From NCBI GenBank assembly GCA_037954325.1, contig JBBMNZ010000015.1, positions 3,895,001 to 3,959,000 on the forward strand: a stretch of 64,000 nt of DNA, in the 5' to 3' direction. Shown in pieces: positions 57,601 to 64,000 of this stretch. Made by a program: the position numbers and the translations under genes. The notes below the pieces were generated by a model. The model did no database searches. It was not told where the DNA came from and saw only the letters and a list, made by a program, of their open reading frames with translations. This DNA is from Fistularia commersonii (lineage: Eukaryota > Chordata > Actinopteri > Syngnathiformes > Fistulariidae). The first letter of the stretch is position 1; each line of letters opens with the position of its first letter.

Positions 57601-58389
57601 ATTGGTTGAATAAGCCCACGATATGATTCCTTTTGATCCCAGGTAGCTTGGGGAGGGAACCCAGTGCCCTTCCTTTTACAATTTTCTTCATTTTATAAAA
57701 TGTCAGCCCTCTCCCACCCCATTGTTTATCTAACCATCTAATTCTTGTCTCATGGAAAAAGGCAGGCAGGTTTCCAGCATCATTGTTTTTATAGAGCAAT
57801 TATAGGAGAGTTGGCCTTTTCTGAGCTCTAAACAATGTTCCGGGAGCACTCTGTCATTTTTCACTCTGTGACTTTTAGAAGCTCATGATGGATGGTTGGC
57901 CGCCTCCCATCTCTCCAACATTAAACTGTGCACGGTATCACTCAAAGTAGCCTGTAATGCACACATAACCGGCAGGCATTTTACAAGAAATGCACGGCTA
58001 CGGCGGTAGACTGTGGACCTTTGGGTGAACTCCAAATGGAGCCTTCTGTTTCCTATTTGGCCAATGCTTGTGCTCTGTCATACATACAGACTGCTCTCTA
58101 TCCACTCTGTCCCTGAAATCTGTTTCTAACACAACCGGTGGATGGGATGTAGGTGGGGTGACCGTACCAGCTGATGTTGATGTTAAGCTAAAAAGGAGCA
58201 CTATATTGGCTATCTAGTCAAACAGTTTTTATCCTTTTTAGTCAGCCCCACCTTCTAGGTTAGATATATTTGAAATGTTAACTGATTAGTTGATTTGTTG
58301 AAGACAGAGACCAGTTTATGAAAATGAGTGTTTTGAACAGGATTGTTCCCTTTTTCTCTCATTTAAATAATGATTGAATACTAATAAAT
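51646..58389. other. Long stretch with no gene seen
   Basis: 6.7 kb of AT-rich sequence with scattered short open frames and no domain. Minor items: a possible repeat tail at about 54,735-54,830 (TTGAATTGAATTTA end), and unique sequence near 56,985-57,175 with a TATATAAGG box and E-box/homeodomain cores. Nothing else can be named. Confidence 0.45.
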
Positions 58390-58572
58390 CATTCTCTGCA
58401 ATGAACCCATCATGGATGTGCCACGAGCAATAGGCTGCCGTCCATCAGTGCGGTTAGGGGTTCAGTGTCTTGCTCAACAACGCTTCGACACACTAGGAGG
58501 AGCCGGATATCGAGCCAGTAATGTTCAGCTATAAAGACGATTGCTCTACCTCCTGCACCACGCCACCCCTAA
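58390..58572 (+). repeat. SINE-like teleost interspersed repeat, second copy
   Basis: TTCTCTGCAATGAACCCATC, ATGGATGTGCCACGAG, GGGGTTCAGTGTCTTGCTCA, ACAACGCTTCGACACACTAG, GACGATTGCTCTACCTCCTG and CACCACGCCACCCC. It shares block order with 36,873-37,100. Confidence 0.75.
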
Positions 58573-60403
58573 AGAGAGCTTCACGCTGTGACCGTGACAA
58601 CACGCCATCTTGTGGCGTCCAATGCGAGCCGTCTTGTCTTATTTAAGGCAATTATATTTCAAATCCATTACATGGGATTATACAGATGACCTTCTTTATA
58701 TTACTTAATTGTACATCTTCAGGAATACCCCACTCTCCAGTAACTACAATGTTCTTCCATATTTACTATTTATGAAGTACTATTGGCTCGCAAAGCCTTC
58801 GGTTAGTAATCCATCAGTTATAACCCTAGTAGAATTTCATTTGGTAACTTGGAGAGCTATCCTCTAAATAATTTAACAGTGCTTTTGGCTTCACTTTCAA
58901 CACACTCCAACACTAAATTTTACCAGTTTATTGTCTACGCGGCAGAAAAAGACTTTAAAATGTTCAATCACTCCATGATCATTCAGTATAACAAATGCAA
59001 TACAGTTATAGCTGATAAAGCACAATATTAGCGTGATCTTGCGCCACATAGAAAATTAATGATGTCCATACATTTTAAAGCTTTGTTAATGAGCAGATTC
59101 AAATTGAAACAAGTCCTCACCTTATTGCAATAATACATTTTCTTGTGTGCTACTGGGAAATATTACCACTAGACAGTATGTATGTAAAATGTATAAATAA
59201 AATATCACCAGATGGGAAGAATGTTCAGAAAAATTACAGATTGGATTGAATGTGCATATATCAGTTGAGCAGTGGGTGGAAATGAACAAAGGTGTACATA
59301 ACAGTAGTGCTTCTCCATTTTGGAGAGAATATACATGGAAATTCTGGTGTGTTTCATTATGCCAGTCGAGCTCAATAAATATTCATCAGCAAACGGTGGA
59401 AACTCATGCTAATCTTAGCCATATTTTCTGCCTTGCCCAGAATTAGTCCTTTGGGAAGAAACAGAGCACCATTATGTTCTCATTTTGTATCAGCCATAAA
59501 TTTGTACTTCAGGAAACACTGTTGCTGCGAAGAACATGCCCATAGTTGTCAGAATTTAGAGAAATGAAATGTCCAGGTCCAGAAAATGTGATTTCTTTTG
59601 ATCAAATGTATGGCTCCATAATTGGAGACACTGTTTCTATTCTCTGTTAAAACATTACAGATGTTTTTTAAGATATTTTTCACACAATATGGAAATGGTT
59701 TCCTGATAGTTATAGAACAGTATTCACCACACAGGATACACTCGCATTACTGAAAAGAGAGATTAGAGAGAAAGACAATCTTATATTTTAACCTGACAAG
59801 AGGACAATCAAGTTTTATAGTACCGGTACTGTAGAATCTTCAGATTTGTCACTGTTCGGCAAATTTAATGTCAGATAAATATTAAACCAAGACACTGCTG
59901 TGGATCAACTCTCACATGCAGTGGTGTACACATGCTTGCACTACTTGAATGCGAATGTTCTTTAAGATGTTAACAAAAATACATTGCTTATATGATTGTG
60001 AGATAAATTGTTTGGGAAGGCGCATGAAGACTATTAAAAGAAGAAAGTGAAATGAGACAAATCCATGATCCTACTAAACACAATTATACCAGCCAGCATA
60101 ATATGATGACTTTTTGGTCCGAAAAGAAGAAAGCCTATCCTACCAACAACAATACCCTCAGTGTTATTGATCAGCTTACAACGAATTATAGGAATTTGAA
60201 ATTACTCTCCATGGGTGAAAATGAGTTATAATGCTATAATGATTTCAAATTTCCACACAAAGTATTTAAGTAAAACTTTATGTTTCGCCGTAAAACTGCT
60301 TATTCCCAGACACAATCTCGGAGTTTATTGAGCCAATTTGATACTTTTATGTGACAATTTTAAATCCTTAATAGATTTACAGAGGGAAATGGCGGTGTCA
60401 GGT
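58573..60403. other. No gene seen
   Basis: AT-rich sequence with only short frames and no recognised repeat or domain. Confidence 0.4.
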
Positions 60404-60422
60404 AAAAAAAAAAAAAAAAAAA
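60404..60422 (+). repeat. Poly-A run
   Basis: Nineteen consecutive A residues followed by GGAAAAAATAAG. No upstream SINE/LINE body was recognised. Confidence 0.85.
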
Positions 60423-60839
60423 GGAAAAAATAAGAATAATGTCTTCCTAAATGTCCACACCAATATGATATCAAGGAGAAAACTGCAACGCCGCTGCTGC
60501 AGGAATGATCAAGTTTCTTCCATAGAGACTGATGAAATGCTTCCTTTGGCTGAGACCTCACCCACTCACTGGTCAAGTAGTGGACTGGGACCTTCGTCTG
60601 CTTGTCCTCAGCCCACCTTATCTTTTTCCACCCACACAATCTCCCCTAAAGCTCCCCTGTATAAAAGAGAAAGCAATATTTTGTGACAATTTCTTTCAGA
60701 CAATTAGGTCCCTGTGGGAGTCATCGCTGTCATCCTCTCTCCAACTCTTTTTCATGGCAACACAGCTGGTATCTCTCAGAGATTAACACACATGCTCACA
60801 AGTATTCCCTCATGCATGCTCACCCTTCAGCAGCCTGAA

Positions 60840-60960
60840 ATACACACACTCACACACACATATGCAGACACACAGACAAACAGACAGAGAGGCACACACA
60901 GCCCATCGACACACAGATGTCGTCACACGCAAAAACACATACAAACACCATCTTATCAAC
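60840..60960 (+). repeat. Imperfect CA-rich low-complexity tract
   Basis: Repeated ACACAC, CAGACA and ACACATAC blocks over about 120 bp. The open frame across it is low complexity, not a gene. Confidence 0.75.
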
Positions 60961-61508
60961 CCCCTCCAAATACGAACACACTCATCCAGTGTTCAGTCTT
61001 GACAAAAAAAGGCCAAGACAATTTTTGTGAGGGGGAAAGCGAAGTAAAAGCTGATTTAAAGACAGAAATATGCGGTAAGTGAAGCAAATCGCAAGAATGA
61101 AGCTAATTTGCATTATTTTTATATGCATGAAATCCAAATACCCCAAAAGTCAAAATGAATGTGTTCTCTGAATTTTGAGAGTAAACACATATGAGAACAC
61201 AATATAAACACACCAATACCTGATACAGTGCAATACTGGTACATATAAACTCATCTTAAAGACAATCAGGGCAGCATTGAAAATATAAGAGCAAAGAGAA
61301 CACTCAACGGGCATCAGCATGCGGCACCGATTTGATCATACAAGTAAAATGGATTTTTGAGGATGTCTGATTTGAGGTTTTGGAGCTTTGCCCCAAAACG
61401 GACAAAATCACTTTTAATTTAAATATAAGAGATCATATAGTTCTTCACTGAAACTTATATTTGTCTTTGCTTGACAGTTTCAAAAAAACAATGAATATTA
61501 ATTAATTC

Positions 61509-61670
61509 ATTACCTAAACCGCTTGTCCTGCACACGCGGTCCATTGAACTTTCTGCATTCTTTAGGACTATGGGAGGAAACTAAAGAATGAGAAGGATTC
61601 CCACACTGATATGGAAAGAACATGCACTCTCCATATAGAAAGGCCCCCTGTCAAAATTGAAACAGAAGGC
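61509..61670 (+). repeat. Diverged teleost interspersed repeat (GGAGGAAACC family)
   Basis: TTACCTAAACCGCTTGTCCT, GACTATGGGAGGAAAC, ACATGCACTCTCCATATAGA and AAGGCCCCCTG preserve the block order with an internal deletion. Confidence 0.65.
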
Positions 61671-61800
61671 GGAAGCACCACCATGAAGATACCAAATTTA
61701 ATTGACATAATATTCTCTCATGGTCTTTTTCAGCATCAGTGTTGGATTACTTTCCACTTTGCTTACATATTCTGTATTTCCAAGTACAGACATGGGCACG

Positions 61801-62495
61801 GAACATCCTCTGGAAAGGAGAGGAATTAAGGTTAGCTGCAGCAAGACAGCGTATATGTGTATAAATGAGAGGAACTCGAATGGAACAGGAGTGGAGATCA
61901 AGAAGTTAGAGGATTTCAGGTACTTGGGGTCAACAGTCCAGAGAAGTGGAGAGTGTGGAAAAGAGGTGAAGAGACGGGTTCAAGCAGGTTGGAATGGGTG
62001 GAAAAAAGTGTCAGGGGTACTATGGGATAGAAGACAATCAGCCAAAATGAAAGGAAAGGTGTACAAGACAGTGGTGAGACTCATGATGTTGTATGGACTA
62101 GAAACAGTAAAAGCAACGAAAAGATAGGAGGCAGAGCTAGAGGTTGCCAGCTGAAGATGCTTAGGTTCTCTCTCTGGGAGTGACCAGGACGGACAGGATC
62201 AGGAATGAGTCTATCAGGTGAACAGCACATGTTAGATGTTTTGGAGAGAAGGTCAGAGAAACCAGACTGAGATGGTTTGGTCATGTACAGAGGAGTGAAT
62301 ATATCGATAGATGGATGCTTCAATTGGAGCTGCCAGGCAGGAGGTCTAGAGGAAGACCAAAGAGAAGATTTATGGACATAGTGAGAGAGGATATGAAGGC
62401 AGTTGGATCCAGAGGATCCAGAGAATGGGGTTAGATGGAGAAGGTTGATTTGCTTTGGCGACGCCTGAAAGGAAAAGCCAAAAGGAGAAGAAGAA
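61801..62495 (+). mobile_element. RTE-like LINE, 5'-truncated copy (copy E)
   Basis: It starts after the RT palm at HPLERRGIKVSCSKTAYMCI and reads NERNSNGTGVEIKKLEDFRY, LGSTVQRSGECGKEVKRRVQ, AGWNGWKKVSGVLWDRRQSA and KMKGKVYKTVVRLMMLYGLE before a TAG. The 3' end is GCTTTGGCGACGCCTGAAAG plus AGGAGAAGAAGAA. This is a typical 5'-truncated insertion of the same family. Its 100-codon open block suggests moderate age. Confidence 0.88.
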
Positions 62496-62809
62496 CATTA
62501 GGTATTGTACATGTAGTACTTAAGATTCATGGAGAAACTTATATGCCAGAGGTTTACAAGAGAGTCAGATAACCACGGTAAACTCCAGGCCGCTTGCGTG
62601 AAGAATGGTTTTTGGAGTGCAATGCCATTATCCTCTACAAGCACATGTGGAAATACTTGCTGATTTGCTGTCAAAGGGGAATATTAAGAGAGCACCATTT
62701 TAACCTCTGTGCAAACCTGCAAGAGACTTGCAGATTTTTATTTTGTGGCTATGATTAACGAAACAAAAGTGGCATTGTTTTCTTCCTCACAGAAGATTCT
62801 GCTCCAGCA
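62496..62809. other. No gene seen
   Basis: Unremarkable AT-rich spacer between LINE copy E and the poly-C run. Confidence 0.4.
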
Positions 62810-62837
62810 CCCCCCCCCCCCCCCCCCCCCCCCCCCC
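62810..62837 (+). repeat. Poly-C run of 28 nt
   Basis: Twenty-eight consecutive C residues in otherwise ordinary AT-rich sequence. Length may be affected by replication slippage or assembly error. Confidence 0.9.
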
Positions 62838-64000
62838 GCAATCATTACAATGGCTATGGAGACTAAACTGCAAATGAAACAATACATTTTCAAATAGTTC
62901 ATCCAAAGCAACATAATCTGCTACTATTATGTTAAACCAAGGTTTTTTTTAATTTGTTTATAGTTGTCGTGAAGGTTATAGTCTTCTCATTGTTGTTCGC
63001 TATTAATGTCAAGTTTTAAGCTAGATTTATACATATGCATGGGCTCAGTGTGAACCGAATGCCAGCACTGATGCAGATGGTGTGGAGATTTACACATGGT
63101 AATTTAAGTATCTCTTACAAGCCACTATTTCACCTGCCACTGGTACTGAGTAAGTGAGGTACTTCAGTGTACCTTTTTTCAGGTTTAAACAAATAAAAAT
63201 TGAATCATGTTACATTAAATGTCACATTAACACTACATAACATTGCATTAACCTCCATCCAGAATTAAGACCTGAAAAAGAGTTGCCATGTTAATTAGAG
63301 TGCATGAATCTGTGACAGAAAATTACATTTTAATGATGCACCAACCAACCCCGTTAGCAATGTGCAATCACATGAAGGTTATATGATGCAATGATAAGTA
63401 GTTACATAGCACAGCAAGCAGGTGCACATCAAACTAAGTGGGAGGTTATGCATCGCTATATACCCTGTGCTGTTATCTACGGTGTCAGCTCAAGCAGGAA
63501 TACCTGCACAATGCCAGCAAAAAAAAAGTTCTCTGCCAAAACTAGTTTCATATCAAATGCTTTTAATTCAATTATTCAATTAAATCATTTTTTTCAACAC
63601 CTGATACAACTTTGGTCATTTTTGCACCGGCAACGTAGATTAGTGCTAAGTCTATTTTATGAGGGCAGCACAGGTTGGCTCTCTTGACGCACATAAAGAA
63701 GTTTAGTGGTTTGAATCTGACAGGGGGGATCTCTCAGTCGATACTCGCTCTGTATCTGTGTATATTCCAGGTTTTCAAATTTTTAGCCATAATCCAAGTG
63801 AGTAAATTTCAGGCCCCAAATTACCCAGACTAAATAAGGAAGTGAATGATTATATGTCAGTATATGTGTTCCTGTGATCCACAGGGCCACATATTGTATT
63901 GCAAACCTGACTGCAAGATAAGCAGTATAGAGTATGAATGAATGAACAATTTTCAATTACAATAATTTGAGCATGCGTGTGTTCTGTCTGTGGTTAGAGC
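62838..64000. other. No gene seen at right end
   Basis: AT-rich sequence. A degenerate tail of the GGAGGAAACC-family repeat may be at 63,880-63,945 (CAGGGCCACATATTGTATTG, AAGCAGTATAGAGTATGAAT). No exon or RNA gene was recognised. Confidence 0.4.

Noticed and set aside
57566..57799. 77-codon minus-strand frame with WLDKQWGGRGLTF
   Set aside because: It looks protein-like, but I could not match it to a known family or transposon domain and it has no splice or element context.
58390..58572. tRNA gene suggested by CTCTACC and TCGA-type blocks
   Set aside because: No cloverleaf could be drawn with paired acceptor and anticodon stems. It matches a dispersed SINE-like repeat instead.

Overview
The window looks like vertebrate, almost certainly teleost fish, nuclear DNA. 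It is AT-rich and gene-poor, has spliced exons with GT-AG introns, and is full of fish-type non-LTR retrotransposon debris, a pogo-like DNA transposon, MITE-like palindromes and microsatellites. There are no bacterial-style operons, no tRNA or rRNA gene that I can recognise, and no CRISPR array.

The one real gene I can support is a complete ptbp2 (polypyrimidine tract-binding protein 2, neuronal PTB) on the minus strand. Its start codon is at 30,297 and its stop at 16,817. I resolved 14 coding exons (8, 28, 61, 173, 141, 156, 111, 199, 116, 34, 93, 217, 78 and 130 nt) with canonical splice sites and compatible phases throughout. They give a 514-residue protein with four RRM domains. Exon 10 is the 34-nt exon known in the PTBP family as the regulated 'skip equals NMD' exon. 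Skipping it here creates a TGA 27 nt into exon 11, and dense CU tracts flank it on both sides. The 5' leader is CpG-rich and carries several upstream ATGs, including a 41-codon uORF and an ATG-TAA minimal uORF.

Left flank (1-16 kb, downstream of ptbp2): a CR1/Rex1-like RT fragment (+, 108-457) abuts a decayed endonuclease/RT LINE (-, 457-2,342). A pogo-like element with TIRs and TA flanks (6,646-7,492) carries broken transposase. A nearly full-length but dead RTE-like LINE (+, 7,711-10,803) follows. Between them lie common teleost interspersed repeats and GGAT/GATA microsatellites.

Right flank (30.6-64 kb, upstream of ptbp2): I see no gene for about 33 kb. It holds five more partial or rearranged copies of the same RTE-like LINE family (37.15, 38.4-40.1, 44.2-46.3, 46.9-48.3 and 61.8-62.5 kb). 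It also holds a degenerate minisatellite (31.8-32.4 kb), a 199-bp palindromic MITE (35.06 kb), a probable solo LTR (43.6-44.0 kb), short SINE-like repeats and a 28-nt poly-C run. Some unique AT-rich stretches with homeodomain-type cores might be conserved regulatory DNA of this neural gene, but that is inference.

I did not find a previously undescribed biological system. The most informative content is the intact ptbp2 autoregulatory splicing module and the varied decay and rearrangement of the LINE family.
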